DNA of 64,000 nt from Crambe crambe (Eukaryota > Porifera > Demospongiae > Poecilosclerida > Crambeidae): NCBI GenBank assembly GCA_963924555.1, contig OZ004592.1, positions 5,208,001-5,272,000 on the forward strand, given 5' to 3'. Position numbers and translations under genes: made by a program. Below, piece after piece: positions 50,301 through 62,800 of the stretch. Positions within the stretch are counted from its first letter, which is position 1. Each line of letters opens with the position of its first letter. Under the pieces are notes generated by a model. It did not search any database and had not been told where the DNA came from. It saw nothing but the letters and a program-made list of their open reading frames with translations.

Positions 50301-51245
50301 AGGAATTCACAAGGAAAGAGACATACCTTCTTCACTTTCAGTTGGGGCATTTGATGATCTCATCTTAGAACCCATTAACTGTATAAAAAACACATACACA
50401 TGTATACAACTGTCTCTGTGGTGTGTGTGTGTGTGTGTGTGTGTGTGTGGTGTTGTGTGTGTATGTGTGTGGCGTGGTGTGTGTACATATATGGAGGGGG
50501 TGGAAGGGAGATGGCTCTCATACAAGTGCCAATGGGCAAACTCCTTCCAAAGTGAGACAACAGCTTTCTCTTTATAAATTGTCTCCAAGACCACCACCTA
50601 TGAAGTTAGTCTGGACGAGCAGACCTTTCAACCTTTGGGGGGTGGGGCAGGAGGAAAAGAAAGGTCTGGAGACTCTTGACACAGTTTTGTGTTCTCTGCA
50701 GGAATTTCGATAGGCCAATCAGATTCGAGTAGTACATGACCAGATAATAATAAGCACGCATGTACAAGCACAGTACATGCGTGAAGCTAGTAAGCGGTCT
50801 TCTTCTTTTGCTAGCTATGGGTAAATCTACCAGACACACTTATCTCTCATCGATCGATCAAGCTTGAGCTAGATAATTATAGCTAGCTAGCTATGCCTTA
50901 TGGTGCGTGGGTGTGAGCGCGCGGGCACACGTGCATTCTTTGCATGTGATATTGATTTTAATTACATTCCTCCGGAACACGGAATAGTGTCAAGAGTCTC
51001 CAGACCTTTCTTTTCCTCCCACCCCACCCCCCAAAGGTCGAAAGGTCTGCTTGCCCAGACTACTATAGCTATCGAGTGCAGACACAACTCACGGCATAGA
51101 GCATTCTGAGAAGATCCACATACCACCTCCTTAGACGATCAATGCCAAAGAGTGCTGATATTACATTGTACACTAGCAATGCCACCCACACAGTTAACAC
51201 TATCTTCAGCAGGAACTGAACGACCATGTCTGGAGTGGTGTGCAT
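1210..51245 (-). CDS. Glycerol-3-phosphate acyltransferase, GPAT3/4 type (15 exons, 450 aa)
   Basis: This family makes lysophosphatidate from glycerol-3-phosphate and acyl-CoA at the ER and lipid droplets, the first step of glycerolipid synthesis. Exons (minus): 51245-51093, 50378-50327, 50161-50052, 49847-49805, 48977-48926, 48860-48795, 48107-48021, 47779-47690, 30614-30521, 30331-30216, 30138-30083, 14370-14285, 2098-1970, 1573-1494, 1348-1210. Every junction keeps frame; the total is 1353 nt, close to the usual 438-456 aa of vertebrate homologues. Membrane segments lie near residues 7-34, 140-158 and 160-184. Acyltransferase motif I is NHTTPID (His232-X4-Asp237), motif III is FPEGTCINN (about 304-312), and IHPVVIK follows. 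The C-terminal part (TSWAIVCDIWYLEP, QRVKANI, LPWDGMIKRP) also matches the family. The open frame continues 14 codons upstream without an ATG, so ATG 51245 (or 51227) is the start. The intron after exon 10 is GC-AG. Introns 8, 11 and 12 are 17.1, 15.7 and 12.2 kb. Confidence 0.93.
9067..9112. repeat. TC microsatellite
   Basis: About 23 uninterrupted TC units inside GPAT intron 12. Confidence 0.97.
11740..11865. repeat. ACCGGT-containing tandem repeat
   Basis: Three imperfect units of about 50 nt: GGTCCACGTAACTACCGGT, GGTCCGCAAAACTACCGGT and GGTCCACGAAACCACCGGT, the first two followed by an ACCGCCAT box. Confidence 0.75.
13851..13919. repeat. GA microsatellite
   Basis: About 34 uninterrupted GA units, 366 bp downstream of GPAT exon 12 in transcript direction (intron 12). 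Confidence 0.97.
14285..14370 (-). CDS. GPAT exon 12 (motif III), isolated by two giant introns
   Basis: This 86-nt exon sits between GTAG|GCACATG and AAG|GTATGT. It reads (G)TCINNTSVFMFKKGCFELG then ATIHPVVIK. Together with exon 11 it rebuilds the FPEGTCINN glycerol-3-phosphate binding motif of the GPAT/AGPAT superfamily. Its nearest sister exons are 12.2 kb and 15.7 kb away, so a gene finder could easily miss it. The entering phase (G plus GC) and leaving phase (0) match exons 11 and 13. Confidence 0.92.
15354..15375. repeat. G homopolymer
   Basis: Nearly pure G run of about 22 nt with one A near its start. Confidence 0.9.
17011..17147. repeat. Three-unit tandem repeat
   Basis: Units carry CTTGTGGTAGGTTAACTGC followed by AGGTGATGATGACTG; the third unit has an extra ATACTGAC insertion. 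Confidence 0.8.
17850..17868. repeat. C homopolymer
   Basis: 19 C in GPAT intron 11; produces proline or glycine runs in chance frames. Confidence 0.95.
19949..20091. mobile_element. Short pogo/Tigger-like inverted-repeat element
   Basis: Left end CCCTCACTAATCCGAA and right end TTCGGATTAGTGAGGG are a 16-bp perfect inverted pair. The right end continues TCTACTGTA, which recalls the CAGTAGACCCTC ends of pogo/Tigger-type elements. No transposase fits in about 140 bp, so this would be a non-autonomous copy. The family name is from memory of terminal motifs. Confidence 0.55.
20707..20811 (-). ncRNA. 5S rRNA-like gene with a 14-nt internal deletion
   Basis: The minus strand reads GCCTACGACCATACCACACT at its 5' end, then TGATCACCGAAGTTAAGCAG, AGTACTTGGATGGGTGACCG and GTTGTAGGCT, which is plainly metazoan 5S rRNA. 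The length is 105 nt rather than about 119. Compared with remembered animal 5S sequences, about 14 nt are missing between CTGAATA and TGATCACCG (helix III/loop C region). The internal control region is kept. A TATATAA motif lies 22-30 bp upstream (20833-20841) and a T-rich run (Pol III terminator) follows directly. It may be a transcribed variant, a pseudogene or the head of a 5S-derived SINE. Confidence 0.75.
25128..25177. repeat. CT microsatellite
   Basis: About 25 CT units in GPAT intron 11. Confidence 0.97.
25771..25854. repeat. Perfect 28-bp triplication
   Basis: Three identical head-to-tail copies of a 28-bp AT-rich unit that begins GAATATTTTTACTTTATTTA and ends CCACCTAT. Confidence 0.95.
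28554..28578. repeat. A homopolymer
   Basis: 25 A followed by CC and a second A run; no upstream retroposed gene recognised. Confidence 0.9.
28706..29003. mobile_element. Non-autonomous element with CAGGGTTTCAT inverted ends
   Basis: An 11-bp perfect inverted pair, CAGGGTTTCAT at the left and ATGAAACCCTG at the right, bounds about 300 bp that include G-rich runs and no open frame. The structure suits a MITE. I do not recognise the family. Confidence 0.4.
30083..30614 (-). CDS. GPAT exons 9-11 (catalytic core), one GC-AG intron
   Basis: Exon 9 (30614-30521) reads ENRAKHGSVCVANHTTPIDV and ends CFTL; it carries the catalytic His and Asp of the HX4D box. Exon 10 (30331-30216) reads VGQRHGGFTGLIQSACSLAQ, then SHIWFERK and DRLMVSK, matching motif II. 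Exon 11 (30138-30083) reads LKEHITDKRNNPILIFPE. The donor of exon 10 is AAAAG|GCAAGA, a GC donor in otherwise strong consensus; no GT fits the frame there. Introns are 189 bp (30332-30520) and 77 bp (30139-30215). Confidence 0.94.
30332..30520. repeat. Repeats filling GPAT intron 9
   Basis: About five degenerate units beginning GGTAAAGGGTCAT (variants GGTACAGGGTCATT, GGAAAGGGTTATT, GGCAAAGGGTTCAT) followed by an AACAAAC-like tail occupy almost the whole 189-bp intron, spaced roughly 25-50 bp apart. The unit boundaries are approximate. Confidence 0.55.
30704..31975 (-). CDS. Intact secreted fibrinogen-like/Cys-rich family member, minus-strand copy (about 423 aa)
   Basis: The frame runs from ATG 31975 (or 31966, MKLSLLVHLALLLLGQ) to a stop at 30706. 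The open frame extends seven codons further upstream without ATG. There is a signal peptide, then a helical, probably coiled-coil stalk (about 30-130), a Pro-rich linker, and a C-terminal domain of about 250 aa. That domain starts SGYYWISNNNGTSLRVFCDM, like the start of fibrinogen C-terminal domains, then GGWMRVAHVDMTN, many Cys, FVGDDYFCDTG, DPLWDGEGCGDTNACCSF and VVELYVR. It is the most diverged member and the only one on the same strand as GPAT. It ends 90 bp from GPAT exon 9, with no AATAAA between. Function unknown; probably extracellular ligand binding by analogy to fibrinogen-related proteins. Confidence 0.85.
   Translation of the reverse strand: MWIMKLSLLVHLALLLLGQVLGQDSCDGNSSSRLVGFTALTPDQLKDEIHTAIQATLAQPLKTLIDDSAESKLSCSSSITVLQNMVEGLNNSLKKSQEELVLNLKVSLERFIHRSLREVVNNLTAAFKETLTTLNTTSLTPTSPPLPSLPPPGLSPFIPAKSCVKVQESLPTAPSGYYWISNNNGTSLRVFCDMTRTCGHLTGGWMRVAHVDMTNATHRCPGNFVELISEEAPRRLCVPHSEAKGCFAHVFPVVGPQFSSVCGKIIGYQNRTTNAFFPFFVDRSLTIDDVYLDGISLTHGSNPRLHIWTLAAALDETRGHSSGCRCSNILVNSSATVPNFVGDDYFCDTGSEEAVQFKFYPNDPLWDGEGCGDTNACCSFNNPPWFFRELASPTRDGIELRVCRDASTVNENIPFEVVELYVR
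32303..32352. repeat. TG microsatellite with CG tail
   Basis: About 21 TG units followed by CGCGCGCG, lying between the minus-strand gene and the first broken plus-strand copy. Frames across it are low complexity. Confidence 0.95.
32463..33484 (+). pseudogene. Broken family copy 1 with internal duplication
   Basis: A piece of the conserved upstream block (GATATTCATGGGTCACGAGACC) is joined to a shortened stalk (ITNVTSNDAKFDALKNDL-like). A segment of about 116 bp (32700-32815), encoding YCNMNATSGNLTGGWMRVAY onward, is repeated at 32879-32995. The second copy reads on to HGQSPRKHIWTFTGGSEET, where a deletion of about 10 nt near 33260 shifts the frame into a stop. The remaining C-terminal sequence follows and stops at TTCCCTCCCCC. 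There is no signal peptide start. Framework identity to the intact copy at 35954 is very high. Confidence 0.85.
33583..33775 (+). pseudogene. C-terminal fragment of the family
   Basis: This stretch encodes IFVGKEYFCYPSDLLWDGKG and then CGPTNTCRSFNNAPS, the last third of the family domain, with the PPWF motif lost. It is duplicated with its flanks at 37479-37676. It runs into the foldback element that starts near 33859. Confidence 0.8.
33859..34521. mobile_element. Foldback element A (large inverted repeat)
   Basis: Arms 34131-34263 and 34295-34428 are near-perfect reverse complements separated by about 31 bp. An outer pair also matches: TCTGTCCCTGCATACACATAG on the left against CTATGTGTATGCAGGGACAGA near 34493-34513 on the right. 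No transposase is visible. Related elements lie at 39563-39842 and, in part, 37740-37960. Confidence 0.8.
34771..35135 (-). pseudogene. Decayed open frame, probable retroelement remnant
   Basis: The minus strand reads DMDREKMLERCGEKSALIAE, then WAELWDRVMDLGS, an in-frame stop, KNLSRVLSSHGRGSKLCPRC and LLMDHLLESHRDEL. The C-X2-C...H-X4-H arrangement (CPRC...HLLESH) resembles a small zinc knuckle or finger. Loss of this block in the partner duplication (near 40150) suggests an insertion here. I do not recognise the family; a C-terminal piece of a retrotransposon polyprotein is my guess. Confidence 0.4.
35330..35370. repeat. TAA trinucleotide microsatellite
   Basis: About 13 AAT/TAA units followed by AGAAGAAGAAG. 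The partner duplication near 40365 carries only GAAGAAGAATAATAG, so the repeat expanded after duplication. Confidence 0.95.
35640..35850 (+). promoter_or_regulatory. Conserved upstream block of family copy 2
   Basis: Two imperfect direct repeats of about 75 nt (ACAATGGTTCAC...CATAACAAACATCACATAGAAAT and ACAATGACTCACTTCAATTG...CATCACGTAGAAATGATC) flank GATATTCATGGGTCATGAGA and a CAAGTGG(8)CCACTTG inverted pair. The same arrangement occurs before copy 3 (37975-38190) and copy 6 (44935-45050), so it is probably a shared promoter or enhancer region. Function is inference from conservation and position. Confidence 0.55.
35906..35912 (+). promoter_or_regulatory. TATA box of family copy 2
   Basis: TATAAAA within TGCCACTATAAAAGGAGA lies 48 bp upstream of the ATG pair at 35954. 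The same motif precedes copies 3, 4 and 6 at similar spacing. It rules out the longer upstream frame as the real start. Confidence 0.75.
35954..37084 (+). CDS. Intact secreted fibrinogen-like/Cys-rich family member, copy 2 (376 aa)
   Basis: Single exon; starts ATGATGAAG (35954 or 35957) downstream of a TATA box; an upstream in-frame extension is excluded by that box and by copy 3, which has only the second ATG. Signal peptide MKLFLLVSLLGFSLVQEG, then a Cys pair (CNCNE), a helical stalk (about 25-105), a Pro/Thr linker and a C-terminal domain. Landmarks are SGYYWIGTRGSPVRVYCNMN, GGWMRVAYIDMRN, HVYGRIIAYQN, GVSLTHGQSPRKHIWTF, FIGNDYFCDTA, DPLWDGKGCGPTNTCCSF, NHPPWF and IEIVELYVQ. There are many N-glycosylation sites. 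The GSPVRVYCNM start resembles fibrinogen-related domains; the rest is a module I know from sponge and cnidarian predicted proteins without known function. Likely a secreted oligomeric binding protein. Confidence 0.9.
   Translation: MMKLFLLVSLLGFSLVQEGICTHLETCNCNEITELVNTTVQQAAASLEYKLSLMVNTAISNINVTSDDAKFDALKNDLTSTMERLLEPIKIQLDYHLPPPTTTVNNSKQHPAKSCKALYADYPHTASGYYWIGTRGSPVRVYCNMNATSGNLTGGWMRVAYIDMRNTSHQCPSPLTLFSRSSPPRRVCNVTSNECFSTTFTVHGIEYSHVYGRIIAYQNRVPIAFHFFNVNDDNYDEIDEPYVLGVSLTHGQSPRKHIWTFTGASDETSSDPTYKCPCINTNISPPRVPSFIGNDYFCDTALSSYYNSVPWRFQSSDPLWDGKGCGPTNTCCSFNHPPWFVKNLLSPTTDDVEMRLCRPGNSSGSIPIEIVELYVQ
37388..37960. repeat. Segmental duplication partner of 33493-34120
   Basis: AGGGAAAGGGTCAGCTACAC through CATACATATACGTCGGGTAAG repeats the block that follows copy 1. 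It includes the C-terminal family fragment and a truncated foldback element. The inner foldback arms are missing here. Confidence 0.75.
37454..37795 (+). pseudogene. C-terminal family fragment fused to foldback sequence (113-codon open frame)
   Basis: From ATG 37454 the frame reads IFVGKEYFCYPSDPLWDGKG (family C-terminus, shortened, with PPWF lost). After SNGSTPM it continues into foldback-derived sequence (QLLHEETIYVV to CPCIHIEE). No signal peptide and no TATA box nearby. Most likely a relic; the frame is open but there is no reason to think it is made. Confidence 0.6.
37975..38215 (+). promoter_or_regulatory. Conserved upstream block of family copy 3
   Basis: Contains both ~75-nt repeats (ACAATGGTTCACCTCAATTG and ACAATGACTCACCTCAATTG) around GATATTCATGGGTCATGAGA, as before copies 2 and 6. 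Confidence 0.5.
38242..38248 (+). promoter_or_regulatory. TATA box of family copy 3
   Basis: TATAAAA in GCCACTATAAAAGGAGAG, 60 bp before the ATG at 38302. The promoter is kept although the coding region is broken. Confidence 0.7.
38302..39399 (+). pseudogene. Broken family copy 3
   Basis: Signal peptide, stalk and domain start are intact (MKLFLLVSLLGFSLVQEGVC). One C is missing near 38773 (GGTGGCTACATAGAC against GGTGGCCTACATAGAC), which shifts the frame. About 20 nt are missing after ACTGTCC near 38902, and GGTTAAAGT near 39023 puts TAA where other copies have CAA. The 3' half otherwise stays close to the family through GAGCTCTATGTACAGTAG. The variable sites differ from the other copies (DMIGYHTC; FHYLYHNNRNEIDEP). 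Confidence 0.9.
39563..39842. mobile_element. Foldback element B
   Basis: AGGGAAAAAAACATTTTATG at the left is mirrored by CATAAAATGTTTTTTCCCT at the right, with arms of about 120 bp and an AT-rich centre near 39690-39720. It is a close relative of foldback element A and holds no coding sequence. Confidence 0.8.
39945..40620. repeat. Segmental duplication, copy 2 (partner at 34530-35640)
   Basis: Same order of blocks as the partner, without the decayed open frame and with a short trinucleotide tract. Confidence 0.8.
40725..40789 (+). pseudogene. Tiny C-terminal family fragment
   Basis: TGTAGAGATGATTATGTCAA then GGAAGCACACCAATTGAAAT and ATACAGTAGGACAATATTAG match the last about 20 codons and the 3' flank of the family, with the GTGGAGCTC part deleted. 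Confidence 0.75.
40790..41467. other. Unassigned stretch within the array
   Basis: No gene recognised. Short open frames on both strands (41117-41353 plus, 41166-41351 minus) have no domain and look like chance frames or an old repeat. Confidence 0.5.
41468..41474 (+). promoter_or_regulatory. TATA box of family copy 4
   Basis: TATAAAA in GGTCACTATAAAAGGAGTA, 71 bp before the ATG at 41539. The farther upstream block seen before copies 2, 3 and 6 is not present. Confidence 0.65.
41539..42332 (+). pseudogene. Broken family copy 4 with stalk deletion
   Basis: The signal peptide and CNCNEIAELV are kept, then a deletion of about 320 bp joins directly to CNMNATSGNLTGGWMRVAYI, removing the stalk and linker while keeping frame. 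A TAG (CACATGTAGGGAAG near 41848) ends the frame, and a frameshift near 42290 spoils the C-terminus. Variable sites are distinct (NVRTTGCV; FHYTTSNNYDEID; CDTGSSSSFQNIFYPSNPL). Confidence 0.88.
42461..43290 (+). pseudogene. Broken family copy 5, 5'-truncated
   Basis: Starts in the linker (CCTCCTCCTCCTCCTCC) with no signal peptide or stalk; TACTAGTAGATCAG has stops in place of YYWI. From 42594 the domain reads well to DQSPRKHI. About 11 nt are then missing (ATATTTCCAGGAGCA against ATTTGGACTTTTGCAGGAGCA), which shifts the frame. The C-terminal third is open to 43290 and ends IEIVELYVQ. Variable sites are distinct (DVTNYPTCV; DETPRDSTF; LSKRYTLPLTFQ), and the first Cys of CDTA is Tyr. Confidence 0.88.
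43451..43630 (+). pseudogene. Scrambled C-terminal family fragment
   Basis: Pieces of KHIWTF..ASDET, CCSFNHP and VEMRL(C) codons occur in order with large gaps. The upstream flank (ATGCTCATATAGCATAATGA) is also found before the fragment at 46398, so the two share an origin. Confidence 0.75.
43631..44063. other. Spacer without recognisable feature
   Basis: Two short similar blocks (CCCTACAGGAGGAAAAGG near 43770 and CCTACAGGAGGAAAAGG near 44010) hint at a repeat. Nothing else is recognised. Confidence 0.4.
44064..44204. mobile_element. Foldback element C
   Basis: TAAGACACTGGTGATGAGGT...AATAAAAATCCGAAGGGATG is mirrored by CATCCGTGAAGATTTTTATT...CCAGTGTGACAGTGTCTTA. Arms of about 55 bp surround a short loop. 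An open frame (44217) starts just outside the right end. Confidence 0.7.
44217..44453 (+). CDS. Small open frame beside a foldback element (78 aa), uncertain
   Basis: ATG at 44217 reads MEDKTYVSIQNLPRISPSLL, then DMDTSAPISYKARLGWEGFD and a Cys/His-containing end before a stop at 44453. No signal peptide or membrane segment. It lies 13 bp outside foldback element C, so it may be the decayed start of a transposon-encoded protein. I do not recognise the family. Confidence 0.3.
   Translation: MEDKTYVSIQNLPRISPSLLKDMDTSAPISYKARLGWEGFDLEHYIFDKEEVPEVCEKSDSCHCYFLIVLELKKPKNH
44935..45060 (+). promoter_or_regulatory. Conserved upstream block of family copy 6
   Basis: GATATTCATGGGTCATGAGA, the CACTTG-type inverted pair and one ~75-nt repeat (ACAATGACTCACCTCAATTG...ACATCACATAGAAATGATC) are present; a partial second copy of the block lies at 44840-44870. 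Confidence 0.5.
45090..45096 (+). promoter_or_regulatory. TATA box of family copy 6
   Basis: TATAAAA in TGCCACTATAAAAGGACC, 46 bp before the ATG pair at 45136. Confidence 0.75.
45136..46263 (+). CDS. Intact secreted fibrinogen-like/Cys-rich family member, copy 6 (375 aa)
   Basis: Single exon, ATGATGAAG start behind a TATA box. It has the same signal peptide (MKLFLLVSLLGFSLVQEG), Cys pair, stalk, Pro linker and C-terminal domain as copy 2, and the two share nearly all framework residues. Differences cluster at short sites: TRINGCASTTF against TSNECFSTTF, FYHITETNYDEID against FHFFNVNDDNYDEID, DETLIAPTSKCPC against DETSSDPTYKCPC, and QPSNNGDGSTPIE against RPGNSSGSIPIE. All domain Cys present in copy 2 are kept. 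Probably secreted, glycosylated and oligomeric through the stalk; the ligand is unknown. Confidence 0.9.
   Translation: MMKLFLLVSLLGFSLVQEGVCTHLETCNCNEIAELVNTTVQQAAASLEYKLSLMVDTAISNINVTSDDAKFDALKSDLTSTMERLLKPIKTQLDYHLPPPTVSNSKQNPAKSCKSLYDDYPHAASGYYWIGTRGSPVRVYCNMNATSGNLTGGWMRVAYIDMRNTSHQCPSGLTLFSRISPPRRVCNVTRINGCASTTFAVHGVEYSHVYGRIIAYQNRVPVAFYHITETNYDEIDEPYVYGVSLTHGQSPRKHIWTFAGVADETLIAPTSKCPCINTNISPPPPIPGFVGNDYFCDTALSSYYNSVPWTFQPSDPLWDGKGCGPTNICCSFNHPPWFVKNLPSPTTDDVEMRSCQPSNNGDGSTPIEIVELYVQ
46398..46708 (+). pseudogene. C-terminal family fragment downstream of copy 6
   Basis: Reads KHIWTF, a stop, then ASDET...FKCPCTNTNI, PGFVGNNYFCDTGSSS, a damaged DPLWDG region, CCSFKNPPWFTKHLPS and IEIVEL before the end is lost. 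Its CDTGSSSIYRNIFY site is closest to copy 4, not to adjacent copy 6. Confidence 0.85.
46877..47224 (-). CDS. Intronless 115-aa protein of unknown function
   Basis: ATG at 47224 reads MADSYNEKSFDMSDYFEGKL; the middle is DITMVKAHCVIITAQVDMNF, and the C-terminus is DAILEEFERSYHHLLHCFPD to RIEEIQRV, stop at 46877. It has no signal peptide or membrane span and looks like a small alpha/beta or helical protein. Upstream (47225-47290) are CATGTCATTTTAAA-like AT sequence and a CACGTGCACGTACGCGCGTG stretch rarely seen elsewhere here. A foldback element begins about 140 bp upstream. I do not recognise the family. It could be a real nested gene or a domesticated or decayed transposon frame. Confidence 0.45.
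   Translation of the reverse strand: MADSYNEKSFDMSDYFEGKLDITMVKAHCVIITAQVDMNFIVVCERIMELQPSKKMNLIMMNESYKNFRFRRGLVPIVDAILEEFERSYHHLLHCFPDVRSLVEPVARIEEIQRV
47363..47596. mobile_element. Foldback element D
   Basis: AAATAAAAAGGCCATGTAGG at the left and CCTACATGGCCTTTTTATTT at the right are the ends of arms of about 78 bp that are almost perfect reverse complements through AATAATAATCCCT. The loop is about 78 bp. It lies in GPAT intron 8, 94 bp from exon 8. Confidence 0.8.
47690..51245 (-). CDS. GPAT exons 1-8 (N-terminal half)
   Basis: Exon 1 encodes MVVQFLLKIVLTVWVALLVY (first membrane or ER-targeting helix). Exon 2 is LMGSKMRSSNAPTESEE, exon 3 SFGTFKHEFQLQDPIDYVRD, exon 4 VIVDDVVTKGFSTS, exon 5 VMEWNFLTRTQMQVNL, exon 6 LKLEFLLWISILFRFGIFFI and exon 7 LPIGITGLLWLVMTMCVFSV (two membrane segments). 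Exon 8 is WKSTAERYCSMVCSRLIAAA through INIHNK. The WN.LTRT string is conserved in GPAT3/4. Exon 8 was the hardest to place: TATATAG|ATGGAAG to AACAA|GTGAGT, 90 nt, phase-compatible on both sides. Confidence 0.9.
48496..48520. repeat. C homopolymer (25 nt)
   Basis: Lies in GPAT intron 6 and gives proline- or glycine-run frames on both strands, which are not genes. Confidence 0.95.
49553..49692. mobile_element. Foldback element E
   Basis: AGTTAGACAC at the left and GTGTCTAACT at the right bound arms (ATGAGATCTACGGCATTTAAGAGACCC against GGGTCTCTTAATGCCATAGATCCCT) around a short loop. It lies in GPAT intron 4. Confidence 0.7.
50607..51062. mobile_element. MITE-like element with 76-bp inverted ends
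   Basis: Left arm 50607-50682 (TAGTCTGGAC...GACTCTTGACAC) and right arm 50987-51062 (GTGTCAAGAGTC...CCAGACTA) differ at only a few positions. The 300-bp centre has no transposase. It fills most of GPAT intron 1, next to the start exon. Confidence 0.85.
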
Positions 51246-51529
51246 TAAATAAAGTAGACTGGTTGCTAGAGATTTTTTAGTATCCAACTTACTGCACTTA
51301 TTTCCAGGGGTATTTCATAAACAGCTGAAGCTTAAAGATTCATAACAATAAAGTGATATTCATAGAAACCTTCGGAATACAGGGTTCACAAAAAGCGGAT
51401 GTAAACAGCACAAAAGTACGGAGTCATCGAAATAATTTCGGCAAACTTCAAAGGAATCCGCACACTATGAATATGATTAATCTTGCATTAAAATCTGAAC
51501 TTTGGAGTAGAATTAGCTAGTCTGACATC
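51246..51529. promoter_or_regulatory. Shared divergent promoter region of GPAT and the receptor kinase
   Basis: Only 284 bp separate the GPAT ATG (51245, minus) from the kinase ATG (51530, plus). No clear TATA box on either strand. Any core promoters and both 5' UTRs must lie here unless there are upstream noncoding exons. Confidence 0.6.
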
Positions 51530-59609
<8,080 letters not shown>

Positions 59610-59823
59610 GCTTTCAAGTCTCTGGACCTGTGACCATTCATAGCTTTTCCTTCATTGTGTTATGTCTCGCATTACTGTGATTTTTATATCATTGCATTGC
59701 TTACCAGCATCTACATGATAATTAATCAAACATTGTTCATTAAAATTAATAATTAAAATGTGAGGCTCAACAAAATTTTCAAAAGCCTATATACCTAAAT
59801 AATAATTAACTTGCTAACTGGCT

Positions 59824-62800
59824 TCAAATACTGTCATAGTCCATCAGTTGAGGCTCGCGGTATTGTTTATTCCCTATTGATGAGTCTTCATCAGGAATGA
59901 TCACTTCAGAGGAAGAAATGGCAGAACTTCCTTCGTCATTATTATTGACATATCCTTCCAGCACTTGATAACTATTATTGACAGTGTGTCGCTTACAGAT
60001 TTCACACAGTCTTGTACACAGATACTTCAGAGTGCCCAGTGACCTTTTGAGTAACTTCCAGCGTTTGTTTTGCATGTAGATGTGATAAAACAACGTTCCA
60101 AAGAATGTTAAAATTGCAATGCTCAAAGATGTGAAACTTGCAATGACTGTTACAGTATTTTTTGATTGCTCATCTCCTTTGTCCTTTTGGTAATCTCTTA
60201 ATACTACAGAGAGTATGCCTATGTTGATGATATAAGATAAATTGAGGTAGTTGAGATTCCTTTTGGTGTAAATCCCTCCAAAGATCCAAGCTGTTGTAAG
60301 AATTATCAAGCAAAGTGAGCTGAGCAGAAAGAGAATTTTGCGGTCATCATGACCATTGCCACCCATGTAAATGACAAAGAGAATGGAGCGTATTAGCAAT
60401 AAGAACCCATTCCAGAATCTGCAGTGAGGTTTGATGATATGAGGGCATGAGTATGCATCGATGAGAGGTTTCAATTTGTTGACCCACTTCAAGAGTCTCC
60501 AGTGAGAGTATCTCTGTAGAGGTTGAATGCAGAGTAAAGTTAGCATGAAACTCAAGGAAAAAGCACCAAATATACAGCCGATAATCAATAGGGGGAGATG
60601 TTTCTTTCCTAAAAATGGTATGTTTCCATCATAGAGTGCCACCGTGTGGGTAATATTTGAACCATTAGGCCCAGGGTAACTCAAACGTGCATAGGTCAGC
60701 GAATGTATTATTGCAAGGGTCGTGGAAGTGTAGGAAAAGAGAATGTTGGTGGCTAAAATTGGAACAGCATTGTGTCCAATGATTTCATTTATCTTTGAGA
60801 ACCTTCGGCATATCCACACTATGAGACCTGTAATGATCCATAGGTATATCACTATTATGAACTGTAGCCAAGTGCGGCCAGTGGTGTCAAGTCCATTGTA
60901 GAAACAGCAATCGCAGCCAAAAACAAGATTAACGCCTGCGATAAAGAAGTAGAAGAGTGATTCTAGTTTATGAGCATACGATTTGGTACTGGAATGAGGC
61001 TGTAATACTGGCCACAGGATGTAGAATACATTGACATAGAAAAGGAAACCACTCATTGTACCTTCCGTGATCGTAATGTTAAAGATCAGAAGAAAGAGAA
61101 TCACCACTATCATGATGGCAGCAAAGCCTATAGATGCTCCTGCGGTCTTTATCAATGAGAAACTGTTGCAGTCAATGCAACGTGATGATCCCATAGACAA
61201 GCTGAGATTTGGTTTACAATCACCACAAAGAACTCCAGTGCGGCCTTCCGTGCATTGGTAATCCTGAGAGAACGTTTCATTATCAGTGGGGATATCAATA
61301 ACTTCCTCTTTACAGTAGCCATGGGGGCAATAGGGATAAAATACAAATCCTGAGATATTCGCAGTAGTATCGGATACATAACCTAACCAGTTTGGAGGCT
61401 TGCGTTGTATTATACCATTTTTAGTGTTGACATAACACTTCAACTTATATTTTTTCAAGTCTGGAATACACTCATATGGTTGTGAATCATTGCCAGTAGA
61501 TACACACCCCAGGGGTACTGGGAGAATGTGGACATGAAGGAAAACTCTTCCAGCAAGTGGGTTATTTTGCACACCAATTTGCAGCACTTCGGCTCCTCTG
61601 TGGTCATGCACTCCTGGATAACTTGTGTAAAATTTTATCGTTACATCAGAGCATTTCTTTGGTAGTAAATCACTGAAGTTTCCCTTGATTTTCGACACTG
61701 TATTGTCCTTTGCAAAATTGTCAACTTCAATCCTACCAGGTACAGTTCCATTTAGTTGCCCTGTAAGTACTAGCGACACAGTGATCTCTTCCCCAGAGTA
61801 AACAGGATTCTCAAGCTTTTTGTTCGTGATGTTGGTGTACATCAACACTCCATTAATATTCTCACAGAAACTGACCCTATCTGGATCCGATGAAACCCTA
61901 GAACCATCCTCAGCATCTTGTTCTTCGTATTCAAAGATCTCGTGATATACTTGAGCACTGCCATTGCCATACTGAATAGTACAATGGGCAACTCTGCCAC
62001 CATATATCTGACTTCCAGCAAAATCTGCTGTGTTGTTGATGAAGAGTACTTTGATTCCACTCAAGACTTCAGTATCATCTATTTCACTACAAGGATCGAT
62101 CTGATAGAAGCATATTGGACGTATATTCTGATTGCACTGATCTTGTACAAATATCCCCCCGCCAACTGAAGTTGCATGGTTGTGAGACAGGGTTAGTGTG
62201 GTATTGGGAGTCATGATCACGTACGAAGCCTCACAGAGGTGAATCCCACCACCCTTATACCCAGTATTGTTAAAGAGAGTTACGTTTCCTTTGAAGGCTA
62301 CAATCGAGTGGAAGGCTGCTATAGCTGTAGCACTGTTATGTTCAAATAAACTGTCCTCGATCAATAATTTACCTGAATACTGGTGCACATAAAGTACAGC
62401 ATTGAATTCATTGAGAATATATTTCTCGCAGGCTAGTATCTTGGGAATCGTTTGATTTACAAAACGACATTTATTGATATAAATTGAAACAATTTGGGAC
62501 TGTATATTGAAACCTTCAACCATCATAGCAGTCCCAAGATCAGGATTAGTGCAGCTGGCCACAATCCAATTACTGTCAAAGTGAATATTTATTAGAAAAA
62601 TTTCCACATCCTTCAAGTACCCCTTTCGTGGGTTCAATCGGATAGAAATACCTCCTCCAACATTCTCGTTAAATCTACAATCTGCAATGTAAAATCTGTA
62701 ACTATTACTGTTACTCTTGACTTGTATGAAGATTCCTCCTCCATAAAGTGCTTTCCCTTGAGTGAATGTGCTGTTGATAATACTAATGCTACTTGTACTC

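Noticed and set aside
51246..51287. Upstream start of GPAT at 51287
   Set aside because: That codon is TTG, not ATG; the first in-frame ATG is at 51245.
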